From NCBI GenBank assembly GCA_947176615.1, contig CAMWRO010000048.1:1-13587 (forward strand): a DNA stretch of 13,587 nucleotides. Reading direction: 5' to 3'. This document shows positions 1 through 6,010 of the stretch, piece by piece (position 1 is the first letter of the stretch; each line of letters starts with the position of its first letter). Made by a program: the position numbers and the translations under genes. This DNA comes from an uncultured Porphyromonadaceae bacterium. Lineage in GTDB: Bacteria; Bacteroidota; Bacteroidia; Bacteroidales; Muribaculaceae. A model generated the notes under the pieces. It was not told the DNA's origin. It did not search any database and worked only from the letters and a program-made list of their open reading frames with translations.

Positions 1-527
1 GTTGTGACACCTTCGGCCGGTTTGACTATCACGGCGGTCAGTCCGTCGAGATTTATGTCGATGGGGGAGAGGGCGGTACCTGTGCCGGTGGCAAGCATCG
101 GGCGGTTGTAGATGAAAAACGGGCAGTCGGCCCCGATGGACGAGGCGATTTCAGCGAGGCGCTCATCGGAGAAACCGAGGGCGAAAAGCTCGTTCAGTCC
201 GCGCAGCATAAATGCCGCATCGGCCGACCCGCCCCCCAGTCCGGCCCCGTCGGGGATGATTTTACGCAGATAAATGTCGACCGCTGGCAGCTCGACTGTC
301 TCGGCCATCGCGCGATAGGCTTTCATGACGAGGTTCTTCTCAGTCGGGCAGTTCACAGGCCGTCCCGAGGTGGTCAGTGTTGTCTCGGTGCCTAGCGCGG
401 GGACAATTTCAAGAATATCGTGCCACCCGACAGGTATCATGGCGGTAACGACTTCATGATAGCCGTCCTCGCGCTTGAAAAGAATGTCAAGGCCGAGGTT
501 TATTTTTGCGTTAGGGAACAGTATCAT
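1..527 (-). CDS. ispE: 4-diphosphocytidyl-2-C-methyl-D-erythritol kinase, C-terminus cut by window edge
   Basis: IspE is a cytosolic GHMP-family kinase that phosphorylates CDP-methylerythritol with ATP in the MEP route to isoprenoid precursors. I translated 175 residues, starting MILFPNAKINLGLDIL. Visible signatures are the N-terminal NAKINLGL block with Lys8, the glycine-rich ATP loop GAGLGGGSADAA at residues 94-105, and IGADCPFF at 131-138 with Asp134; Lys8 and Asp134 match the catalytic Lys/Asp pair of the family. The family is usually about 270-290 residues, so roughly the last 100 lie beyond the left edge. The ATG at 527-525 overlaps the stop of the upstream FAD enzyme by four bases (ATGA), which supports both the start and translational coupling. 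It is the last visible gene of the minus-strand operon and no separate promoter is seen. The identification is firm. Confidence 0.95.
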   Translation of the reverse strand, partial: MILFPNAKINLGLDILFKREDGYHEVVTAMIPVGWHDILEIVPALGTETTLTTSGRPVNCPTEKNLVMKAYRAMAETVELPAVDIYLRKIIPDGAGLGGGSADAAFMLRGLNELFALGFSDERLAEIASSIGADCPFFIYNRPMLATGTGTALSPIDINLDGLTAVIVKPAEGVT

Positions 528-2104
528 TGGTCAGAGGTTTTCAGATATTCACACACGGCATCGGCTGAACGCTCGCCGTCGATTGCTGCCGACACAATGC
601 CTCCGGCATATCCCGCACCTTCTCCACAGGGGAAGAGACCTGCGATTTCGACATGTTGCAGCGTGTCGTCGTGGCGCGGTATGCGCACCGGTGACGATGT
701 GCGGGTTTCGGCTCCGATCAGTGTTGCCTCGCGGGTGAGGAATCCACGGTTTTTCTTGTCGAAGTCGCGGAATCCGGCCTGAAGGCGTTTTGCGATTTCG
801 GGGGGCAACAGCTTGTCGATGCGTGCCGGGTGGATGCCCGGGGCGTAGGATGTCGGGGGGAGGTCGCGTGACGGGCGCGAATCGACGAAGTCAGTCATGC
901 GCTGCGCGGGCGCGTTCTGTGTCTTTCCCGCATCTTCCCAGAAACGACGCTCGATGGCCTCCTGATAGTCCATCATTTTCAGCGCGTTGTCGCCGTTGTC
1001 GGGGTCCGGGACATCTTCGGGAAGGATTTCGACAACCATTCCCGAGTTGGCCCATTTTGTGCCACGGTTGGATGGCGACATTCCGTTGACCACGAGCTGG
1101 CCGTCATCGCTGGCCGCCGGGATGATGAAACCGCCCGGACACATGCAGAACGAGTAGACGGCGCGGTCATTGACGCGTGTCAGCATCGTGTATTCCGCTG
1201 CCGGGAGATATTTTCCGCGCCCTGCGGGACTGTGGTATCGCAGACGGTCGATGAGCTGCTGCGGGTGTTCGAGGCGCACGCCGATGGCAAGGCCCTTGGG
1301 TTCGAGCTTGATTCCGCTGTCGTGCAACATGCGGTATATGTCGCGGGCCGAGTGGCCGGTGGCGAGAATGACGGGGCCGTCAAATTTTTCTCCCGCCGCG
1401 GTCATAACCCCTGTCACACGGTCGCTTTCGCGGTCAAGTACCAGCCCTGTCACGCGGGTGTTGAAACGCACCTCGCCCCCCGAGCCGATGATAGTCTCGC
1501 GCATAGCCTTGATGACGGCTGGCAGACGGTCGGTGCCTATGTGGGGGTGCGCGTCAATGAGTATATCCTCGCTTGCGCCATGCCGGTGCAGCACGGCAAG
1601 GATTTTGTCGACCGAGCCGCGTTTTTTGCTGCGGGTATAGAGTTTGCCGTCAGAGAACGCCCCGGCTCCGCCTTCGCCGAAACAATAGTTGGAATCGGGG
1701 TCGACGACATTTTCACGCGCGATGCGGGCCATGTCCTTGCGGCGCTCGTCGACATCCTTTCCACGTTCAAGGATGACGGGGCGCAGTCCCTGCTCGATCA
1801 GCCGCAGGGCAGCAAAAAGTCCGGCCGGACCGGCTCCGACGATAATCACGTCAGGCTTTCCCGCAACATCGGGATAGCTGACGGCCGGGGCGAGCGATGT
1901 GTCGGCGGGTTCTTCGTCAATCCACACCCTGACCCCGAGATTTACCATCACGCGCCGCTGTCGCGCGTCGATTGAACGGCGTGTTATCTTGATGAGCCTG
2001 ATGCGGTTTGCATCGATGTGCAGTTGGGTCGAAACCATCGGGATAAGGCGCATGGTCTCGACAGCAGTCTGAGGCTCGACGCGTAGTTGTATATCTTCAA
2101 TCAT
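524..2104 (-). CDS. FAD-dependent oxidoreductase, COG2509-type (NAD(P)/FAD-dependent)
   Basis: This is a predicted cytosolic flavoprotein of 526 residues whose substrate is not known. An N-terminal region of about 80 residues is followed by a Rossmann FAD-binding fold: IIVGAGPAGLFAAL at residues 87-100 and ILERG at 111-115, with Glu113 placed to bind the adenosine ribose. The family-typical block NYCFGEGGAGAFSDGKLYTR is at 139-158, an ATG-type motif (ILATGHSARDIY) lies mid-protein, and the C-terminal FAD contact is GLFPCGEGAGYAGG. The reading frame is open upstream to 2272, but I chose the ATG at 2104: the protein from there (MIEDIQLRVE) looks like a normal family N-terminus, the extra 56 residues are arginine-rich junk antisense to nothing but overlapping a real small gene, and the chosen ATG forms an ATGA overlap with that gene's stop. 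Its own stop overlaps the ispE start in the same way. Confidence 0.9.
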   Translation of the reverse strand: MIEDIQLRVEPQTAVETMRLIPMVSTQLHIDANRIRLIKITRRSIDARQRRVMVNLGVRVWIDEEPADTSLAPAVSYPDVAGKPDVIIVGAGPAGLFAALRLIEQGLRPVILERGKDVDERRKDMARIARENVVDPDSNYCFGEGGAGAFSDGKLYTRSKKRGSVDKILAVLHRHGASEDILIDAHPHIGTDRLPAVIKAMRETIIGSGGEVRFNTRVTGLVLDRESDRVTGVMTAAGEKFDGPVILATGHSARDIYRMLHDSGIKLEPKGLAIGVRLEHPQQLIDRLRYHSPAGRGKYLPAAEYTMLTRVNDRAVYSFCMCPGGFIIPAASDDGQLVVNGMSPSNRGTKWANSGMVVEILPEDVPDPDNGDNALKMMDYQEAIERRFWEDAGKTQNAPAQRMTDFVDSRPSRDLPPTSYAPGIHPARIDKLLPPEIAKRLQAGFRDFDKKNRGFLTREATLIGAETRTSSPVRIPRHDDTLQHVEIAGLFPCGEGAGYAGGIVSAAIDGERSADAVCEYLKTSDQ

Positions 2105-2283
2105 GCCTTGAATATTCTGAAAAGTATATAAACGATTACCAGCCCGGCAACGGTAAACGCTGCCGTGCTGCGCAGGAAAAGCCGCCACGTCCCTATGCGC
2201 CGGGGTGACATCCAAGTGTATACCCCGCCGCAAGCAACGCCGTAGACTACGGCAGCGAGAATCCAGAGCCAAGTATTTCCCAT
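2101..2283 (-). CDS. Small two-helix membrane protein, function unknown
   Basis: This encodes 60 residues (MGNTWLWILAAVVYGVACGG...). Two hydrophobic stretches at about residues 5-24 and 40-57 are joined by a short basic loop (SPRRIGTWRLFLRS), giving a predicted inner-membrane hairpin; by the positive-inside rule the arginine-rich loop would face the cytoplasm. No known motif is recognised. It is taken as a real gene because its stop overlaps the ATG of the FAD enzyme by four bases, it begins 51 bp after the Ddl-like gene on the same strand, and it encodes a coherent membrane protein, while the frame overlapping it gives a low-complexity arginine-rich translation. It could be a partner or anchor for the neighbouring enzymes, but nothing in the sequence shows which. 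Confidence 0.75.
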   Translation of the reverse strand: MGNTWLWILAAVVYGVACGGVYTWMSPRRIGTWRLFLRSTAAFTVAGLVIVYILFRIFKA

Positions 2284-2334
2284 AATAAACAGTGAAGGGT
2301 GAAAGGTGAAGGGCGAACTAAACCTTAAACCGGA
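2284..2334. repeat. Heptanucleotide-type repeat tract between Ddl-like gene and small membrane gene
   Basis: On the plus strand the tract reads GTGAAGG (2292-2298), GTGAAAG (2299-2305), GTGAAGG (2306-2312), then a decayed GCGAAC, followed directly by TAAACCT (2319-2325) and TAAACCG (2326-2332). That is about six consecutive 7-bp units of two kinds, filling nearly the whole 51-bp gap. On the transcribed (minus) strand it is rich in CCTTCAC and GGTTTA units. No stem-loop or terminator is evident. A second related tract lies at 5144-5165 in the same operon. Confidence 0.7.
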
Positions 2335-3510
2335 TTACTTCAGCTTGCCGCCTTTGACACCGCCGCCCATCGAGAAGATGTTCTGGTCGTAGCTGACGGT
2401 CTTCATCGCGCGCTCGCGGTTGCGTTTCAGCGCAAGCGACGCGAGGCGGTCCATGAGCTTGTCAAAGGTCAGACCGGTAGCCTCCCACAAGTAGAAAGAT
2501 AGCGAGCCGGGGATGGTGTTGATTTCGTTGACATAGATGTCGTTGGTATCGGCATCGACGATGACATCCACGCGGCTTACACCGTGGCAGCTCAGCACGC
2601 GGAAAGTCTCTCCGGCGAGGAAACGGATGCGGTCGCTCATCTCGGCGGGAAGGTCGGCGGGGATACGTTTCTGTGATGCCTGCATACCCTTGGCGCCCTT
2701 TGTGCCTCCCATATATTTGTCCTCATAGGAGAGGATTTCGCCGCTCTTTATCGGTTCTTCGCACACCGAGGTCTCATACTCGTCGCAGTCGCCGAGAACC
2801 GAGCAGTTGATTTCCTTGAGATTCTCGACCATGTCCTCCACGATGATGCGCGACGAGTATTTTTCAGCGGTGTCGATGCGTTCCATCAGCTCCTCGCGGT
2901 TGCGGGCGCGGCCTATGCCGACGCTCGACCCGAGGTTGGCTGGCTTGACGATGACGGGATAGCCTATTTTCTCCTCGATTCGGGCAATCAGCGCATCGCG
3001 CTGCGAGAACCACTGCTTGTCAGTGAACCATACATAGTCAACCACGGGTATGTCACACGCCTGAAGAATCATTTTCATCGTAATCTTGTCCATACCGTTG
3101 GCGCTCGACAGGGTGTCGCATCCGGCAAAGGGGATGCCGATTGATTCGAGCACGCCCTCAAACACGCCGTCCTCGCCGTTGGAGCCGTGCAGCACGGGGA
3201 AAACGATGTCGAGTTTCGTCAGGACCGGTTTGTCGAAGAAACCCTTGTTTTTGCGATAGAGATTGTAGTCGCCGAATGTCGGCTGCATGTACACTTCGGT
3301 ACATTTCTTCAGCAGCGACGGGATGTCGCGGTAATTGGCCACGTCAAGGAGCGCGTCGCCGGTATACCAGTGTCCCTGCTTGGTTATATATATAGGTGTA
3401 ACGTCGTAATTGTCGCGGTTGATGGCATTCATGGCCTGAGAGGCCGAGATGACTGAAATTTCATGTTCGGTGGAACGTCCGCCGAAAAACACTCCGATAT
3501 TGGTCTTCAT
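2335..3510 (-). CDS. D-alanine-D-alanine ligase family protein (ATP-grasp), long form
   Basis: This is a cytosolic ATP-grasp ligase of 391 residues. Ddl family enzymes join two D-amino acids through an acyl-phosphate intermediate. Signatures in order are GGRSTEHEIS at 10-19, HGSNGEDG at 108-115, the ATP-binding KPANLGSSVGI at 189-199, SYEDKY at 261-266, SRVDVIVD at 312-319, and EINTIPGS at 329-336 (Mg and D-Ala2 site). The Lys-Tyr pair at 265-266 matches the dipeptide-forming Ddl loop rather than the Lys-Phe seen in depsipeptide ligases, so D-Ala-D-Ala is plausible. It is longer than the usual 310-360 residues, with an added middle segment and a basic, glycine-rich tail (MGGGVKGGKLK). It follows the MurF-like gene by 40 bp. 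It may be a paralogue working with that ligase rather than the cell's only Ddl, so I leave out the symbol ddl. Confidence 0.88.
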   Translation of the reverse strand: MKTNIGVFFGGRSTEHEISVISASQAMNAINRDNYDVTPIYITKQGHWYTGDALLDVANYRDIPSLLKKCTEVYMQPTFGDYNLYRKNKGFFDKPVLTKLDIVFPVLHGSNGEDGVFEGVLESIGIPFAGCDTLSSANGMDKITMKMILQACDIPVVDYVWFTDKQWFSQRDALIARIEEKIGYPVIVKPANLGSSVGIGRARNREELMERIDTAEKYSSRIIVEDMVENLKEINCSVLGDCDEYETSVCEEPIKSGEILSYEDKYMGGTKGAKGMQASQKRIPADLPAEMSDRIRFLAGETFRVLSCHGVSRVDVIVDADTNDIYVNEINTIPGSLSFYLWEATGLTFDKLMDRLASLALKRNRERAMKTVSYDQNIFSMGGGVKGGKLK

Positions 3511-3550
3511 ATCTTGATGATTTGTAGTATTTTTTTATCGACACGCCTGC

Positions 3551-5134
3551 TTATTTGAACGTGTCGGGTAAATCGTTTTCGTAAAGGATGGTGTCACCCG
3601 GGGCGAGGATGGTGGCCAAGAGGCGCTGCGCGTCGTTAAAGGTGTCGACAGTGTGGGTCTTGACCGTCCCGTTTCCTTTCTCAATGCCGCTGACGATAGC
3701 ATCGCGGTTATAGCGGCCCACGATGATGGCTATGTCGGCCGAAGTGGCAATTTTGCTGCCGAATGCCTCGTTGAGTTCCTCCTGACGGTCGCCAAGCTCG
3801 ATCATGCCCGGTGTCACGACGATGCGTTTCCCTCCGGTCATTGACGCGAGCACGTCGAGAGCCATGCCTGAGCCGGTCGGGTTGGAGTTGAACGCGTCGT
3901 CGATGATGGTGACGCCGCCGGGGGTGCGTTTCATGTTCAGGCGGTGTTCGACCTGCTCGATTTTGCTCACGGCATATCTGATTTTGTCGACAGGGACATT
4001 CAGTTTCAACGCTATGACTATGGCACCCATGAGGTTGGAGACGTTACATTCCCCCACGAGGCGGGTCTTGAATTCCTGTTCCGACCCGTCGGGGCAGCGT
4101 AGCACGAATGTGGTTCCGGCAGGAGAGTAGGTTATCGACGAGGCTGTGTAATCGGCCGCGCCGGTGTTTTTGACAGCGTAGCGCAGACATTCCACATTGT
4201 CGACCTTGCGGTTGGCGGCAAAGGGGAAATCGTCGTTGACCACTGCGAGGCCGTCGGCGGGGAGAGCGTCGACAAGCTCAAACTTGGTGCGCTGCACATT
4301 TTCAATTGACTTGAACGATTCCAAATGCTGCTCGCCCACGGCGGTCACGATACCCATCGAGGGATGCACGAGGTCACATATCTCCTTGATGTCGCCCGGC
4401 TGCTTTGCCCCCATCTCGACGATAAAGACCTCGTTGTAGGGTTTCAGGTACTCGCGCACGGTGCGGATTACGCCGAGGGTGGTGTTGAAACTGCCCGGGG
4501 TCATCATGACATCATATTTTTCGGCAAGGATGCGGTTGAGGTAGTGCTTGGTGCTTGTCTTGCCGTAGCTGCCGGTCACGCCGATTATTTTCAGGCCGGG
4601 CATCGAGGCAAGAATGCGTTCCGCCTCATGATAGTAGCGGGCATTGATGCGTGCCTCGACAGGTTTCAGCAGCCGGTTGGCCAAAAGGGTGAACACATGG
4701 GAGAGACAGTAGACAATCATTGCGGCCGCTCCCATCAGCTCCACGCTGTGACGTGTCATCCCCGTGACGATTCCGGGCACGACGATGGCGATGACGGCAA
4801 GCAGCGTCATGACGGCATAGATGCGCCGGGCGCGGGGTGTCCACACGAGCGGTTTTTTGTATTTCTTTCTCGCGAGAGTGAAGATGTTTAGGATGCTGAT
4901 GATACCTATAAGGACGGCTCCCACTATCGGGGTCGACAGCGTGGACAGCGAGGCGAAAACGACAGCCATCGAGACGAGACGCATGACCGAGGTCGTGTCG
5001 CCCGACGTGTCGAGCCAGCGGCGGTAACGCTCGTTGCGATAGGAATTCTGTTGCAGCATCATCAGGTCGCGTCGAAACTCGTAACCGGTATTGACGCATG
5101 CTGCGATAAGGGCGATATAGGATAACCAGTACAT
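3551..5134 (-). CDS. Membrane-anchored MurF-like Mur ligase family protein
   Basis: This 527-residue protein has a membrane N-terminus and a Mur ligase body. Hydrophobic segments lie at about residues 2-17 (weak), 53-70, 71-88, 104-125 and 132-155, giving four or five helices. The ATP-dependent ligase core follows: P-loop GVTGSYGKTSTK at 185-196, TPGSFNTTLGV at 212-222, VEMGAKQPGDI at 239-249, GEQHLESF at 267-274, GECNVSNLMGA at 361-371, VEHRLN at 395-400, and DDAFNSNP at 412-419 leading the C-terminal domain. Mur ligases join an amino acid or peptide to a carboxylate via acyl phosphate. Two departures from MurF stand out: the UDP-substrate-binding first domain is replaced by the membrane segment, and the C-terminal KGSR motif is absent, with the protein ending LYENDLPDTFK. 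The true substrate is unknown and may be lipid-linked. It sits between the hydrolase (28 bp) and the Ddl-like gene (40 bp). Confidence 0.88.
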   Translation of the reverse strand: MYWLSYIALIAACVNTGYEFRRDLMMLQQNSYRNERYRRWLDTSGDTTSVMRLVSMAVVFASLSTLSTPIVGAVLIGIISILNIFTLARKKYKKPLVWTPRARRIYAVMTLLAVIAIVVPGIVTGMTRHSVELMGAAAMIVYCLSHVFTLLANRLLKPVEARINARYYHEAERILASMPGLKIIGVTGSYGKTSTKHYLNRILAEKYDVMMTPGSFNTTLGVIRTVREYLKPYNEVFIVEMGAKQPGDIKEICDLVHPSMGIVTAVGEQHLESFKSIENVQRTKFELVDALPADGLAVVNDDFPFAANRKVDNVECLRYAVKNTGAADYTASSITYSPAGTTFVLRCPDGSEQEFKTRLVGECNVSNLMGAIVIALKLNVPVDKIRYAVSKIEQVEHRLNMKRTPGGVTIIDDAFNSNPTGSGMALDVLASMTGGKRIVVTPGMIELGDRQEELNEAFGSKIATSADIAIIVGRYNRDAIVSGIEKGNGTVKTHTVDTFNDAQRLLATILAPGDTILYENDLPDTFK

Positions 5135-5143
5135 TGGTCTAAA

Positions 5144-5165
5144 GTTTAGGTTTAGGGTTTAGTTA
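5144..5165. repeat. Short TTTAGG(G)-type repeat between hydrolase and Mur ligase genes
   Basis: The plus strand reads GTTTAG-GTTTAGG-GTTTAGTTA, with TTTA starting at 5145, 5151 and 5158, so three units at 6- and 7-bp spacing. On the transcribed strand it is CTAAACCCTAAACCTAAAC. It fills most of the 28-bp gap and runs into the hydrolase stop codon (TAA, 5165-5163). The TAAACC unit is the same as in the tract at 2319-2332. Confidence 0.6.
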
Positions 5166-5930
5166 AGAGTTGAGGAAGGAGCGGAGCACGGCTGCAAACT
5201 GTGCCGGGTTGTCGAGGAAACTGTAGTGGCCGCATCCGGGAAATGACACGAGGCCCGAACCCGGGATGAGGCTTTCCATCTTTTTCGCGTCGGATAGCGG
5301 GGTAGCGGTGTCGTTTTCCCCCCAGATCAGCAGCGTCGGGGCCTTGATTGACGGCATGACATGGCACAGGTCTTCGTTGACCACGCGCGACAGCACCTGC
5401 CGCATTCGCGGCGACGCGGCGGCATAGTCGCTCGACCCGCTCGACGAGCGCATCCTGTCCAGAACCTCCTCGGCCTTGGCGCGCCCCATCAGTCCGCGCA
5501 AAATCCACTTGAAAGCCTTGAACGTGTAGACCTTGCGGTAATAGTTCAGCGACCGGCGCGGTTTAACCCCGGCGGCATCGACAAGAATGAGCTTTTCGAC
5601 CGGGTTGCGCGATGCGTATAGAATGCCCACGCGCCCTCCGAATGAATGGCCGAGCATGACAGGCCGCTCGATACCCGCCACGCGCAACAGTTGCTCGGTC
5701 GCGGCAGTATAGCGCTCGATACCCCAAGTCTCGGCCGGCTCGGTCGATTTGCCGAATCCCGGAAAGTCGAGATTGACAACACGATACCCTTCGCCGAGAG
5801 CCACGCGCTCGATTGACGCGAGTGTTGTGGAGTTGCACCCCCAGCCGTGCATCAGAACGATGGTGCGGGGCCCTTCGCCGTTGTCGGTATAATGAAACGA
5901 CGTTCCGTCGATTTCTGCATCCTTTTCCAT
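5163..5930 (-). CDS. Alpha/beta-fold hydrolase
   Basis: This is a 255-residue serine hydrolase without a signal peptide or membrane segment, so predicted cytosolic. The catalytic triad is visible: nucleophile Ser96 in GHSFGG (94-99), acid Asp207 in WGENDTATP (203-211), and His235 in GCGHYSF (232-238). HGW at 28-30 supplies the oxyanion hole and FPGFGKS at 56-62 is a standard family block. A cap region with KPRRSLNYYRKVY (123-135) and several basic residues lies between the nucleophile and the acid. The substrate (ester, amide or peptide) cannot be read from the sequence. It is the first gene of the minus-strand operon and precedes the Mur-ligase-like gene by 28 bp, suggesting it acts in the same pathway, perhaps releasing or trimming a product. 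The ATG at 5930 sits about 20 bp after a consensus -7 box. Confidence 0.92.
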   Translation of the reverse strand: MEKDAEIDGTSFHYTDNGEGPRTIVLMHGWGCNSTTLASIERVALGEGYRVVNLDFPGFGKSTEPAETWGIERYTAATEQLLRVAGIERPVMLGHSFGGRVGILYASRNPVEKLILVDAAGVKPRRSLNYYRKVYTFKAFKWILRGLMGRAKAEEVLDRMRSSSGSSDYAAASPRMRQVLSRVVNEDLCHVMPSIKAPTLLIWGENDTATPLSDAKKMESLIPGSGLVSFPGCGHYSFLDNPAQFAAVLRSFLNS

Positions 5931-5950
5931 TTATAGATATATTTGACCCG

Positions 5951-5958
5951 CAAAGTTA
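5951..5958 (-). promoter_or_regulatory. Bacteroidota-type -7 box for the hydrolase/Mur ligase operon
   Basis: On the minus strand this is TAACTTTG, a perfect match to the TAnnTTTG -7 consensus of Bacteroidota. It lies 20 bp before the hydrolase ATG, which predicts a leader of about 15 bases and leaves no room for a 5' regulatory RNA. No clear TTTG -33 element is present at the expected 19-21 bp upstream (about 5978-5983), where the sequence is AT-rich. Confidence 0.65.
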
Positions 5959-5972
5959 GCGAAAATCCCCGA

Positions 5973-5989
5973 AAATTTGATTAAATTTG
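5973..5989. repeat. Two AAATTTG units 10 bp apart in divergent promoter region
   Basis: AAATTTG occurs at 5973-5979 and again at 5983-5989, one helical turn apart. The second copy is part of the plus-strand -7 box. Because AAATTT is self-complementary, the pair also reads as an imperfect palindrome. It could be an operator for a regulator on one DNA face, or simply AT-rich promoter sequence. Confidence 0.35.
5982..5989 (+). promoter_or_regulatory. Bacteroidota-type -7 box for the patatin gene
   Basis: TAAATTTG matches TAnnTTTG exactly and ends 21 bp before the patatin ATG, giving a leader of about 16 bases. The -33 zone (about 5956-5962, GTTAGCG) is only a weak match. This box is 23 bp from the opposing -7 box at 5951-5958. 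Confidence 0.6.
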
Positions 5990-6010
5990 CTGCAAGAATA
6001 GTGAAATGAG

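Noticed and set aside
1232..1975. 247-residue open frame on the plus strand opposite the FAD enzyme
   Set aside because: It lies wholly antisense to a gene with clear FAD motifs, its translation has no recognisable domain, and such frames are common opposite GC-rich coding sequence.
2335..3510. Vancomycin-resistance ligase (VanA/VanC type)
   Set aside because: There is no vanH, vanX or vanS/R-like neighbour, and the Lys-Tyr pair at 265-266 fits dipeptide-forming Ddl.
4325..4891. 188-residue plus-strand frame opposite the Mur ligase gene
   Set aside because: Antisense to conserved Mur ligase motifs and His/Asp-rich without domain signs, so taken as a shadow of the true gene.
3551..5134. Housekeeping murF
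   Set aside because: The UDP-substrate domain is replaced by membrane helices and the KGSR motif is absent, so the symbol murF was withheld.
5144..5165. True telomere-like sequence (CCCTAAA repeats)
   Set aside because: Only three imperfect units, inside an operon on a bacterial chromosome; resemblance to plant telomere repeats is coincidental.
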